Positions 26,501-35,098 of a DNA stretch of 64,000 nucleotides are shown here, piece after piece. Made by a program: the position numbers and the translations under genes. This DNA comes from Halotalea alkalilenta DSM 17697 (lineage in GTDB: Bacteria > Pseudomonadota > Gammaproteobacteria > Pseudomonadales > Halomonadaceae), in NCBI RefSeq assembly GCF_000621205.1, contig NZ_KK211226.1:31662-95661 (forward strand). The letters are read 5' to 3'. How positions within the stretch are numbered: the stretch's first letter is position 1; each line of letters begins with the position of its first letter. The notes beneath the pieces were generated by a model. It ran no database searches. It had not been told where the DNA came from and was given only the letters and a program-made list of their open reading frames with translations.

Positions 26501-27973
26501 ATGAACAGCCAAGCGTTTTTGATCTGCTTTTTCATCTATCTGGCGGCAATGATCTGGCTCGGCTGGTGGGGATCGCGCGCTCATCGCGGCAGTGGGGACG
26601 ACTTCCTGCTCGGCGGGCGCAAGGTGCCGCTGCTGCTGACCATCGGCACCACCATCGCGACCATGGTCGGCACCGGATCGAGCATGGGCGCGGTGGGCTT
26701 CGGCTACCTCAACGGCTGGGCCGGTACCCTCTACGGCCTCGGCGGCGCGATCGGGATACTGCTGCTGGCGTGGATGTTCGCGCCGGTGCGGCGCCTGCGC
26801 TTCATGTCGATGGCCGAGGAGCTCAGCTACTACGTCGGCGGACACCGCCTGGTGCGCAACCTCGTGGCCGTGCTGATCTACCTGGCCAGCCTCGGCTGGC
26901 TGGGCGCGCACATTCTCGGCGGCGGCATGTATCTCTCCTGGGTGACGGGGATCGACCTCGCCGTCGCCAAGATCATCGTGGCGATCGGTTTCTGCCTGTT
27001 CTGCATCATCGGCGGCTACATGGCCATGGTATGGACCGATACCGTGCAGGCGATCGTGCTCTTCGTCGGCTTCATCGCCATGGCGGTGTTCTCGCTGATC
27101 GAGATCGGCGGCTGGTCACGGCTCGGCGAAGGCATGGACGACGCCGCGCTCAGCTTCCTCGGGTTCCAGAGCATCGGCATCATCCCCGCGATCTCGCTGG
27201 CCGCAGTGGTCGGCGTCGGCGTGCTCGCCACGCCCTCCTATCGACAGCGGATCTACTCCGCCGCCTCGGAGTCGAGCGTGCGCAGCTCGTTTCTGGTCAG
27301 CGGCCTGCTCTACCTGGGGTTCTCGATCATCCCGGCGATCATCGGCATGGCCGCCCGAAGCATGGCGCCGGATCTCGACAACCCGGGCTTCGCCTTCCCC
27401 TACCTGACCACCCAGGTGCTGCCGCTGTGGCTCGGCATGCTGGTGCTGATCGCGGGGCTCTCCGCCACGATGTCGAGCGCCACCTCGGATGCCATGGCGG
27501 GTGTGGCGACGCTGCTGCGCGATCTGTTCACCATGGTGACCGGGCGCTCGCCCGAGGAGGCCAAGCTGGTGCGCTACTCGCGCATCGCGCTGGTGACGAC
27601 CATCGCCGTCGCGCTCGCCTTCGCGCTGAGTTCGGACAATGTGATCACCTACATCACACGGATGATCGCCACGGTGATGGGCGGAATGTTCGTCTGCGGT
27701 GTGCTCGGCCGCTTCTGGCCGCGCTACAACTGGCAGGGGGCGCTGGCGACCCTGGTCGCGGGATCGGCGACCTCGCTTGCGGTGATCGCCAATGCCGAGT
27801 GGAACGCGCTATGGGGTAACCCGATCCTGCCGGCGGTCGCCATGGCGGTGCTCAGCGGCGTGGTGGTGTCGCTGGCCACGCCCCGCTCGCAGGTCAGCCA
27901 TGAACAAGCGATGGCGCGGATCAACCAGGCCCGCGAGCAGGGCGATGGCGTAGCGAACAGCGAGCAGGCCTGA
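26501..27973 (+). CDS. Sodium:solute symporter (SSS family)
   Basis: A 490-residue inner-membrane Na+ symporter with about 13 hydrophobic segments. Family features include DDFLLGGRKVPLLLTIGT at the start of helix 1-2, MVGTGSSMGAVGFGY, which forms the unwound substrate helix, and GGYMAMVWTDTVQAIVLFVG, the SSS consensus. GAGG lies 8 bases before the ATG at 26501. It follows the D-aminoacylase gene in an operon, so the cargo is probably an N-acyl-amino acid, amino acid or small carboxylate. Confidence 0.88.
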   Translation: MNSQAFLICFFIYLAAMIWLGWWGSRAHRGSGDDFLLGGRKVPLLLTIGTTIATMVGTGSSMGAVGFGYLNGWAGTLYGLGGAIGILLLAWMFAPVRRLRFMSMAEELSYYVGGHRLVRNLVAVLIYLASLGWLGAHILGGGMYLSWVTGIDLAVAKIIVAIGFCLFCIIGGYMAMVWTDTVQAIVLFVGFIAMAVFSLIEIGGWSRLGEGMDDAALSFLGFQSIGIIPAISLAAVVGVGVLATPSYRQRIYSAASESSVRSSFLVSGLLYLGFSIIPAIIGMAARSMAPDLDNPGFAFPYLTTQVLPLWLGMLVLIAGLSATMSSATSDAMAGVATLLRDLFTMVTGRSPEEAKLVRYSRIALVTTIAVALAFALSSDNVITYITRMIATVMGGMFVCGVLGRFWPRYNWQGALATLVAGSATSLAVIANAEWNALWGNPILPAVAMAVLSGVVVSLATPRSQVSHEQAMARINQAREQGDGVANSEQA

Positions 27974-27982
27974 GCTAAGCCG

Positions 27983-28016
27983 GTCGCGCTCGGCGAGACG
28001 GCCGAGCGCGACTTTG
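27983..28016. terminator. Bidirectional terminator between symporter and porin
   Basis: Twelve-base perfect arms GTCGCGCTCGGC / GCCGAGCGCGAC with a 6-base loop between two converging genes; a short T-run follows on the plus strand. Confidence 0.7.
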
Positions 28017-28058
28017 GACTGCACTGACTGCTCGGGCAGCATCACTGCCCGTGGACGA

Positions 28059-29204
28059 CTAGAAGTCGTAGCGTAGCCTCACCCAGTTCTCGTCAGGCTG
28101 ATCGTCGGACGTATTGGCGAAGGTACGCTCCAGGTCGACGCGAAAGCCATAGGCCAGCTTGGTACTGAGGCCAACGAAGTGATAGTTGGTCTGGTACTCG
28201 TCCCAACGCATGGCGTTGCCCGCGACGTACGGCTGGGTGCTCTTGAGTATCCCGGCTTGCAGCGGAAAGGTGTAACCGAGGAAGTATTCCCAACCGTAGG
28301 CATCGCCTTCGAAGTAGTCGCTCGGCACCGGTGTGCGACGCTCCAGCGGCAGGAAGTCCTTGTACTGGCCCACGAGCGCGGCGAGGGTCCAGTTGCCGGG
28401 CCGCCAGCTCACCGCGCCGCCGAGCATTTGCTGGTCGTATTCGGTCGAGTCCTGGCTGCCTTGGCGAACCCTGGCCTCGGTGTAGCTATAGGCCGCGCTC
28501 AGCACCAAATCGTCGTTGAGCTGGTACTCGGCGCCGACGGCGGCGCCGCCCTTGCGCGTATAGCGAAGCAGATCATCGCCACTGCCGCCCAGGTAGTAGT
28601 CGTTGGTGGGCAGCGTCCAGCCCAGATGAAGGGTGACAGGGCCGAACTCATTGACGTACTTGACCAGGTCGCGCCCACGGTAGGAGCCATCGTAGTTGCC
28701 GTCGACGCCGTTACCCGGCCCTTGGCCATTCATCGCGTTGAGGATCAGGTCGGTCTTCTCGCCCACTGCGCTGTAGAACACGCTGTTCTGCTTGCCGTAG
28801 GTCAAGGTGCCGTATCGCTGGCTGACGATGCCGCCATAAAGCTGGCGCTTGGTGGTGTGGTTCCTGTCCGGATCGTAGTGGTCGTCCCAGTCGAGCGCCC
28901 TGAAGATATCCACACCCGGTTCATAATAAGCGACCAGGTTGAGGTCATCGTTCAAGAAATATTCAGCGGTAAATCGAAAACGCGTACCGTCGTCGAATCC
29001 ACGGTGGCGGTAGGATCCATCGTCGCTCCCCCCCATGACGTTTCGATATCCCGCACGGATACTTCCGCCTATCTGGATTTTCAAATCATTGAATATCGGG
29101 GAGCCATTATCGCGGTCAAGCAGGATGACTTCCGCATTCGCGGATCCAACATGAAGCAGTGTCAAAGCCGACAATCCCGCCAACACCTTGACGATGATCC
29201 TCAT
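28059..29204 (-). CDS. Outer-membrane porin (general Gram-negative type)
   Basis: A 381-residue protein with an N-terminal signal peptide (MRIIVKVLAGLSALTLLHVG, cleaved after SANA) and a beta-barrel body of alternating aromatic and hydrophobic strands ending VRLRYDF, whose terminal phenylalanine is the BAM recognition signal. Barrel-like repeats such as DLNLVAYYEPGVD and GTLTYGKQNSVFY fit trimeric 16-strand porins. The ATG at 29204 has AAGGA 9 bases upstream. It converges on the symporter gene and may bring the same solutes across the outer membrane. A small palindrome (29226-29238) lies in its leader. Confidence 0.87.
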   Translation of the reverse strand: MRIIVKVLAGLSALTLLHVGSANAEVILLDRDNGSPIFNDLKIQIGGSIRAGYRNVMGGSDDGSYRHRGFDDGTRFRFTAEYFLNDDLNLVAYYEPGVDIFRALDWDDHYDPDRNHTTKRQLYGGIVSQRYGTLTYGKQNSVFYSAVGEKTDLILNAMNGQGPGNGVDGNYDGSYRGRDLVKYVNEFGPVTLHLGWTLPTNDYYLGGSGDDLLRYTRKGGAAVGAEYQLNDDLVLSAAYSYTEARVRQGSQDSTEYDQQMLGGAVSWRPGNWTLAALVGQYKDFLPLERRTPVPSDYFEGDAYGWEYFLGYTFPLQAGILKSTQPYVAGNAMRWDEYQTNYHFVGLSTKLAYGFRVDLERTFANTSDDQPDENWVRLRYDF

Positions 29205-29225
29205 TACATCTTTTCCTTGTAGAAC

Positions 29226-29238
29226 AGCACTTTGTGCT
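29226..29238. promoter_or_regulatory. Palindrome in the porin leader
   Basis: AGCAC-TTT-GTGCT, a perfect 5-bp inverted repeat with 3-base spacer, lies 21 bases upstream of the porin start. It could be an operator or a leader hairpin. The rest of 29239-29439 holds no gene that I can support. Confidence 0.3.
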
Positions 29239-29439
29239 TGATTGACAGGTTCCCATGCCCAAGCCCTGCCTTGAGCATTCGATCGAGAAACGCAGATCGG
29301 CATCCGATCAGTGAAGGAGTCTGCACGCGCCATATGACCAACGATTATCAGGAATGTGTAGAATCAGTGACAATCGAATCAATGACGACCGATAGAAAGA
29401 TGATGCCTGGCGATACGGTCATCACCCACGGCATATTCA

Positions 29440-29497
29440 TTGAAATAAAATAAGCATGATAATGAGTCTCTATATTCGCCGACTCATCATCATGCTT
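29440..29497 (-). terminator. Terminator of the PhoX transcript
   Basis: On the minus strand AAGCATGATGATGAGTC and GACTCATTATCATGCTT form a 17-bp stem with one mismatch around a 12-base loop, then ATTTTATTTC gives a T-rich tail. It sits 85 bases after the PhoX stop. As a long AT-type inverted repeat it might instead bind a regulator. Confidence 0.6.
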
Positions 29498-29581
29498 TGA
29501 TCGAATTAAAACGCATTCGCTCGAATGAAGCGCCGGGAAACGCGACGGATTCCCTACGGCCAGCCGCGCTCCGGTCGCGCC

Positions 29582-31723
29582 TCAGGCTTCGCCGATACGT
29601 CCACCGTCGCGGCGTTGGATCACCACGGTCGAGGAGCGCGGGCGAACCTGGGCGCTCGGCGCGAGGGTCGCGTCATCACTGTCGTAGGCGGGCCAATTGC
29701 CAGGGTGCTGGACGTTGATGAACAGCGCGGTGCGATCGGGCGTGGCGAAAATCCCGGTCACCTCGGCCTGGTTGGGCACGATGGCGAAGCGCTTGAGCTC
29801 GGCCTGGTTGGAGGGGTCGACCACCGAGGCCGCGCCCTCGCGGCGCGACAGCGCCCCGGGCACTATCGCCAGCACCTGGTCGTTGACCATCTCCGCCACC
29901 GCGTTGTCGCGCCCCTTGTCGATGCCATTGTCGGTCTGGATCCAAAGGATACCCTCGCCCTCACCACGCTGGTCATACCACAGCCCGTCGGGGCTGGCGA
30001 AGGCGTTGGCGTCGTCGAGTCCAGAGCGATTGTCCGCCGTTTCACCCGGCGCCGCGCCGAAGACGAAGATCTCCCAGTCGAAGCGCTCGGGCTCACCGTC
30101 ACGCTCGAGCCAGCGGATCACCTGGCCATGGTCGTTGTCCGGGCGTGGATTGGCGGCGTTGACCGGGGCAGTGGCGTAGCCCACGCCTGGGGTGCCGATC
30201 GATTCGCCCTCCTGGGTGAAGCTTGCGGCGCTATCGGCCTCGGTACGCTTCGAGTTGTTGGTCAGCGACATGTAGACCTCACCGCTCGACGGATCGACCG
30301 TGCCCCACTCGGGGCGATCCATTGGCGTGGCGCCGAGCAGGTCGGCCGCATCGCAGGTATTGACGATGATCCTGGCCAGGTCGCCGTAGATCTCGCCAAG
30401 CGTGCGCCCTTGTCCGGGCACCGGGGTATCTTCCGCCAGCGGCAGCCATTCGCCGCTGCCGTCCTCGTCGAAGCGGGCGACGTAGAGGGTGCCGTGGTCC
30501 ATGTACTTGGCCCCGATCGCCTGGCGATCGTAATGCTCGCCGGGACGGTTGGCATCGCTCGGGTCCCAGGGCGCGCGGGAGACGAACTTGTAGATGTACT
30601 CGTTGCGCGCGTCGTGGCCGGTGTAGAACACCACCGGCTGCCCTGCGACCAGCTTACCCGGCCAGCAGCCCTCGTGGCGAAAGCGCCCAAGCGCGGTGCG
30701 CTTGTAGATCGCTCGCTCGGGGTCGTAGGGATCGATCTCGACCACATAGCCATAGGTGCGCGCTTCATTGCGGTAGTCTGCGCGAGGATCATCGCCGCGC
30801 GGGGTGTTGTCGAAGCGCTCGAACTCGCCGTCGACGCCGCCCTCGACCGTCTCCCAGCCATAGATCGAGCGGGACTCGGCGAGCCCGAGCCGCAGCTGGT
30901 CGGGCTCCTGCTCGGCGCGGTTGATGAATATCTCCGGCCAGTTCTCCTCGCAGGTCAGGTAGGTGCCCCAGGGGGTATAGCCACAGGCACAGTTGTTGTT
31001 GGTGCCACGGGCCTGGGTGCCTTGCGGTGAGTAAGCGGTCACTGCGTGCAGGGAGCCTCGCAGCGGCCCGGCGAGCAGCATCGGCGTCGCCGTGGTGATG
31101 CGGCGGTTGCGAGGATCGTCGAGCACTGGCGCCCAATGGCCCTGCTCGTCCCGGCGTACCCTTACCACGCACACGCCGTGGGCGTTGATCTCGGTACGCG
31201 CCTCATCGAGCGGCCGCGCGCCCTGTTTCGCGTTGGTCGGCCCGCCGCGCGCCGCCCATAGCGCCGACTGGTCGAGGTATTCATGGTTGAGCACCAGCAG
31301 GAAGTCATCGGAGCGATCCGAGGCATCGAGGGCGAAGTGGTACATGCCGTCGTGGTGCATGCCGGTGCTCGCCGCCTGGAATCCAGGCGTCGGGTCGAGC
31401 TCGGGATGCCATTGCGCCATCCCCGATACCAGCGGCGTGCCCCAAGGGATCAGGACCTGCGCGACATAGCCCTCCGGTACGACCACCGCATCGGTCATGC
31501 GCGGCGCCAGCGAAGCGAAACCGAGGCTGAGCGGTGCTCGCGCAGCGCCGTCCGCGGCACGGCTCGTTCCCGGCCAGCCAAAGCCACCCAGCATGGTCGC
31601 GGCGGCGAGCCCCAGGCCGCCGCACATCACCGAGCGGCGCGACAGGCGGCGCTCGACGATCGCGGCGAAGGGCAGGTTGCCACTGCGGTTGTGGATACGA
31701 TGGTCTTCGACTTCCTTGCTCAC
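29582..31723 (-). CDS. PhoX-type alkaline phosphatase (DUF839), Tat exported
   Basis: A 713-residue secreted phosphatase of the PhoX/DUF839 family, Ca- and Fe-dependent, which releases phosphate from organic esters in the periplasm. The N-terminus has a twin-arginine signal (ERRLSRRSVMCGGLGLAAA). Family signatures include LLVLNHEYLD, GTNNNCACGYTPWGTYLTCE (the cysteine-containing metal region), CWPGKLVAGQPVVFYTGHD and RPEWGTVDPSSGEVYMSLTN. The GTG at 31723 follows AGGAG at 6 bases; longer frames lack a ribosome site and would bury the Tat signal. A possible Pho box lies upstream, and a terminator follows. Confidence 0.88.
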   Translation of the reverse strand: MSKEVEDHRIHNRSGNLPFAAIVERRLSRRSVMCGGLGLAAATMLGGFGWPGTSRAADGAARAPLSLGFASLAPRMTDAVVVPEGYVAQVLIPWGTPLVSGMAQWHPELDPTPGFQAASTGMHHDGMYHFALDASDRSDDFLLVLNHEYLDQSALWAARGGPTNAKQGARPLDEARTEINAHGVCVVRVRRDEQGHWAPVLDDPRNRRITTATPMLLAGPLRGSLHAVTAYSPQGTQARGTNNNCACGYTPWGTYLTCEENWPEIFINRAEQEPDQLRLGLAESRSIYGWETVEGGVDGEFERFDNTPRGDDPRADYRNEARTYGYVVEIDPYDPERAIYKRTALGRFRHEGCWPGKLVAGQPVVFYTGHDARNEYIYKFVSRAPWDPSDANRPGEHYDRQAIGAKYMDHGTLYVARFDEDGSGEWLPLAEDTPVPGQGRTLGEIYGDLARIIVNTCDAADLLGATPMDRPEWGTVDPSSGEVYMSLTNNSKRTEADSAASFTQEGESIGTPGVGYATAPVNAANPRPDNDHGQVIRWLERDGEPERFDWEIFVFGAAPGETADNRSGLDDANAFASPDGLWYDQRGEGEGILWIQTDNGIDKGRDNAVAEMVNDQVLAIVPGALSRREGAASVVDPSNQAELKRFAIVPNQAEVTGIFATPDRTALFINVQHPGNWPAYDSDDATLAPSAQVRPRSSTVVIQRRDGGRIGEA

Positions 31724-31832
31724 GGTCGACTCCTGCAAGTTGATTGTCGATTGTCCGCGCGCGGCCCAGCCGCGCACGTTGCCTGCGCCTCGGGCCTCAT
31801 TCCCGAGAGCGGCACCATCATCCACTGGGCTG

Positions 31833-31850
31833 TTTACAGGCAGGTGACAA
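31833..31850 (-). promoter_or_regulatory. Possible Pho box upstream of PhoX
   Basis: On the minus strand TTGTCAC-CTGC-CTGTAAA gives two 7-bp direct repeats 11 bases apart, as in PhoB sites (CTGTCAT repeats). Five of seven bases match in each. It is 110 bases before the phosphatase start. Phosphate control is the expected regulation for PhoX. Confidence 0.45.
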
Positions 31851-31896
31851 CACCGTCGCCCCGTCGAGCCGGCGCGACGAGAAAACTGCGCAGGGG

Positions 31897-32397
31897 CTAG
31901 CCGTGCGGCGGGGAGGTAGCGAAGAAGCTGGAGAGGATCAGCTCGGCGGCGATCCCGTCGACGCCGTCGTCACGATAGCTGCCGCTGCGGCGGCCGCGCT
32001 CGCGGGCGAGGGTCTTGGCCGCCCGGGTGGTGCCGCGCTCGTCGCTGAACTCGACCGGACGCGCGTAGCGCCCATACAGCCGGTTGCCGAACTTGCGCGC
32101 GCGCCGGCTCATCTCGGACTCGCTGCCGTCCATGTTGAGCGGCAGACCGACCACGAACAGGTCCGGGCGCCACTCATCGACCAGGTCGGTGACCAGGCGC
32201 CAGTCGGGCACACCGTCACGCGCGCAGAGCGGTGCCAGCGCGCTGGTCGAGCCGAGCAGCTCCTGGCCGACCGCGACGCCGATCCGCCGGGTGCCGAAGT
32301 CGAACGCCATCACCAGCCGCTCGCCAGGGACGCGGCTGGGCTTCTCGGCGCGCAGCAGCGCGATCCGCGGGTCGAGCAGCGACGGATCCTCAGCCAT
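31897..32397 (-). CDS. ruvX: RuvX / YqgF Holliday-junction resolvase-like, pre-16S rRNA nuclease
   Basis: A 166-residue RNase H-fold nuclease needed for 16S rRNA 5'-end maturation. The acidic active-site residues lie in MAFDFGTRRIGVAVG, VVGLPLNMDGSE, FSDERGTTRAAK and GVDGIAAELIL. It is some 20-25 residues longer than E. coli YqgF (138) because of an N-terminal extension. The ATG at 32397 overlaps the end of yqgE by 8 bases; co-transcription with yqgE is the rule in gammaproteobacteria. The frame extends upstream within yqgE without homology. Confidence 0.88.
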   Translation of the reverse strand: MAEDPSLLDPRIALLRAEKPSRVPGERLVMAFDFGTRRIGVAVGQELLGSTSALAPLCARDGVPDWRLVTDLVDEWRPDLFVVGLPLNMDGSESEMSRRARKFGNRLYGRYARPVEFSDERGTTRAAKTLARERGRRSGSYRDDGVDGIAAELILSSFFATSPPHG

Positions 32398-32947
32398 GGC
32401 CGGCGGCCACGCTGAGCAGGCGTAGATCGACCCCAAGCAGTCCAGCGGCGGCCTCGCGGCGAGACTCGATCGGGGTTTCGAACAGCACCGAATCCTGCGC
32501 CTCGACGGTGAGCCAGGCGTTGGCCTTGAGCTCGTCGGTGAGCTGGCCGACCTGCCAGCCGGCGCAGCCAAGCAGCACCATGAAACGCTCCGGTCCACGG
32601 CCGGCCGCGATCGCACGGAGCATGTCCATCGAGGTGGTCAGCGCGACCTCTTCACTGACCTGCAGGCTCGAATCCCAATCGTCGGCCGAACCTTGGTGGA
32701 GAATGAAACCGCGGTCGGTATGCACCGGACCGCCGAACATCACCGGCCGCTCGGCGTCGCGCAGGGTCTCGACCTCCAGGTCGAGCTGCTCGAGCAGTCC
32801 GCCCAGGCTCAGCTTGAGCGGACGGTTGACAATCACCCCGAGCACGCCCTTGGCATCGTCGTCGCAGACGTAGGTGAGCGTGCCGGCGAAGTTCTCATCG
32901 AGGAGCTGGGGCATCGCCAGGAGAAAGTGGTTGCGCAAGCCGTGCAT
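32390..32947 (-). CDS. YqgE/AlgH family protein
   Basis: A 185-residue protein of the YqgE/AlgH family (once linked to alginate regulation; biochemical function unresolved). The family sequence is clear: MHGLRNHFLLAMPQLLDENF, TYVCDDDAKGVLGVIVNRPL, then VMFGGPVHTDRGFILH and LLGCAGWQVGQLTDELKANA. It sits between tonB and ruvX, the conserved order gshB-tonB-yqgE-ruvX of Pseudomonas relatives. Confidence 0.9.
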   Translation of the reverse strand: MHGLRNHFLLAMPQLLDENFAGTLTYVCDDDAKGVLGVIVNRPLKLSLGGLLEQLDLEVETLRDAERPVMFGGPVHTDRGFILHQGSADDWDSSLQVSEEVALTTSMDMLRAIAAGRGPERFMVLLGCAGWQVGQLTDELKANAWLTVEAQDSVLFETPIESRREAAAGLLGVDLRLLSVAAGHG

Positions 32948-32962
32948 GAAGCTTCCAGGGCG

Positions 32963-33958
32963 TCATCGGACGCCAAAAAGTGAACCTTGGCCAATCAGCC
33001 AGCTACGGGTGAAGCTGAGTTCATTGCGATTACCCAGCTCGCGATCGAAGGGTCGGAACGACCCCGACGCCCGGACGATGTCGAGCGCGATCCGATCGAG
33101 CTCGGGTTTACCCGAGGATTGTACCACCCGCAGGTCGCGCAGCCCGCCATCCCGCCCGATGGTGACGCTGATCACCAAGCGGCCGTCGAGCCCGGGCGGT
33201 ATACGGCCGAAGCTATCGATGTAGCGCTGCGTCGCCCTGGTCCAGTCGGCGATGTAGCGCGCCTCGGCGGAGCGCTCGGCACTGCTCGATGCCCCCCTGG
33301 CGAAGCGATCGGCGGCGGCATTCCAGCCGCTGGCATAGCCCTGCTGGGTCGCCTGCCGGATCAGCTCGCGCGCGCTCGGCGGCGACGATGCCGCAGGCCC
33401 CGGGCGTTCGGCGCCTTGAGTCTGCCGGGCTGCCTCCCGGCGCGCTCGAGCCTGGGCTTCTGCCCGGGCTTGCGCCGCCGCCTGAGCCTCGGCCTCCGCG
33501 CGGGCTTGCGCCTGAGCCTGCGCTTGCGCCTCTGCCCGGGCGGCGGCTTCGGCCTCGGCCTGCGCCCGGGCCGCCGCGGCCGCCTGCTCCTGGACGAGGC
33601 GTTCGACGCCACCGGTATCGACCGATGGCGCCGCCGGCATCTGGGTCAGCGAGACGCGATAGACCGGCCCTCCCTCGGTCTCGACCGGCTCTTGCTGGTC
33701 GGGCCGGTCGAGCAGCCACAGGCCGAACAGGTGCAGGCCGACCACCACCGCCAGCAGGCCGAAAAGCCCACGGCGCGAGCCGGACGAGGACGTAGCGGCC
33801 GAGCCGCCTTCGTCGTCCCGGCGGTCGAGCTCGACCGCCACCTCGGGCTCGTCGATATCGACACGAAGGCCGGAGCACAGCGGTACCTGCTCGGCCTCGG
33901 GAGGCAAGGGCACCAGGCTGACCAGGGTGGGTTCAGGAGAAGCGCTGATCGATCGCAT
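32963..33958 (-). CDS. TonB-family energy transducer with Ala/Gln/Arg-rich helical linker
   Basis: A 331-residue inner-membrane anchored periplasmic protein that passes proton-motive energy to outer-membrane partners. About 62 cytoplasmic residues precede the single membrane segment GLFGLLAVVVGLHLFGLWLL. Residues about 120-190 are almost wholly Ala, Glu, Gln and Arg (AQAEAEAAARAEAQAQAQAQ), like the TolA stalk, where classical TonB has Pro-Lys repeats. The C-terminal TonB domain has GRLVISVTIGRDGGLRDLRV. In P. aeruginosa the gene at this locus is tonB3, needed for twitching motility; a matching role is inferred. No exbB/exbD adjoin it. Its start overlaps the end of gshB by 26 bases. Confidence 0.82.
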   Translation of the reverse strand: MRSISASPEPTLVSLVPLPPEAEQVPLCSGLRVDIDEPEVAVELDRRDDEGGSAATSSSGSRRGLFGLLAVVVGLHLFGLWLLDRPDQQEPVETEGGPVYRVSLTQMPAAPSVDTGGVERLVQEQAAAAARAQAEAEAAARAEAQAQAQAQARAEAEAQAAAQARAEAQARARREAARQTQGAERPGPAASSPPSARELIRQATQQGYASGWNAAADRFARGASSSAERSAEARYIADWTRATQRYIDSFGRIPPGLDGRLVISVTIGRDGGLRDLRVVQSSGKPELDRIALDIVRASGSFRPFDRELGNRNELSFTRSWLIGQGSLFGVR

Positions 33959-34886
33959 CCATCAATAGCCCAGCGATGTCGGTGCCCTTCTGGTCATCGA
34001 TTTCGCGCACGCAGGTGGGGCTGGTGACGTTGATTTCGGTGATGTAGTCGCCGATCACGTCGAGGCCGACGAAGATCAGCCCCTGCTCTACGATCGACGC
34101 CTTGACCTGATCGACCAGCCAGTAGTCACGATCGGTCAGCTCGCGCGCCACCCCGCGTCCGCCTGCGGCCAGGTTGCCGCGCACCTCGCCGGCGCTGGGA
34201 ATCCGCGCCAGTCCGAACGGCACCGGCTCGCCATCGATCAGCAGGATACGAGTATCGCCGTCGCGGATTTCCGGGATGTAGCGCTGGGCCATGATCTGCC
34301 GGCTGCCGCGCAGGGTCAGCTGCTCGATCACCGAGCCGAGATTCCGCCCGTCCGGACCGATGTGGAAGATCCCGCTGCCGCCCATGCCGTCGAGGGGCTT
34401 GAGGATCACATCGCCGTGCTCGGCCTGGAAGGCCCGCAGCACCTTGTCGTCGCAGGAGACCACGCTTGGCGGCAGGCACTCGGGGAAGCGCTGGGCATAG
34501 AGTTTCTCGTTGCACTCGCGCAGCGCCCGGGTGGGATTGACCACCAGCACGCCCTCGCGTTCAGCGAAGCCGAGCAGATGGGTGGCATTGAGGAATTCGT
34601 GATCGACCGGCGGATCCTTGCGCATCAGGATCACATCGAGATCGGCGAGCGGGCGCGCCTCGCGCTCGCCGAGGTCGAACCAGTGCGAGGGGTCGCGATG
34701 AACCTCGAGCGGACGCATCAGCCCGTAGGCCCGCCCACCGTCGAGGTAGAGATCCGGCTGCTCCATGTAGTGGAGCTCCCAGCCGCGCGCGCTCGCCGCC
34801 CACAGCATCGCCAGCGAAGTATCCTTTTTGTAGCTGATCTCGGTGATGGGATCCATCACCACGCCGACCTTGAGCGTACGTTTCAT
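33933..34886 (-). CDS. gshB: Glutathione synthetase
   Basis: A 317-residue ATP-grasp ligase joining gamma-glutamylcysteine and glycine. It has the N-terminal VGVVMDPITEISYKKDTSLA typical of GshB, the glycine-rich ATP loop KPLDGMGGSGIFHI and the C-terminal metal-binding INVTSPTCVREID. Length equals E. coli GshB (316). First gene of the gshB-tonB-yqgE-ruvX unit. Glutathione is used by the two GSTs and the HCCA isomerase-like enzyme in this window. Confidence 0.95.
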   Translation of the reverse strand: MKRTLKVGVVMDPITEISYKKDTSLAMLWAASARGWELHYMEQPDLYLDGGRAYGLMRPLEVHRDPSHWFDLGEREARPLADLDVILMRKDPPVDHEFLNATHLLGFAEREGVLVVNPTRALRECNEKLYAQRFPECLPPSVVSCDDKVLRAFQAEHGDVILKPLDGMGGSGIFHIGPDGRNLGSVIEQLTLRGSRQIMAQRYIPEIRDGDTRILLIDGEPVPFGLARIPSAGEVRGNLAAGGRGVARELTDRDYWLVDQVKASIVEQGLIFVGLDVIGDYITEINVTSPTCVREIDDQKGTDIAGLLMDAIDQRFS

Positions 34887-35098
34887 GCCAACCTCTCGAA
34901 ATATTCCTGTAGCGATGAGCCTCGCAGGGTAAGCGAGCGCTCACACCCGGTGCCCTGCCGGCACTCCTATGAATGGCGCAAGTATGGGGGATTCACCCAG
35001 CCCCGACCAGTCGGCGCGCCAGATAGAGACACAAAAACGCCCGCGCCTGTCCTATGCTGGACCACGCTCCCGTCGCCGACTGATGCCGAGGTTCATCG

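Noticed and set aside
34933..34944. GCGAGCGCTCAC upstream of gshB as a second LacI-type site
   Set aside because: One mismatch breaks the palindrome and gshB is a housekeeping gene; GCGAGCGCTC is common by chance at this GC content.
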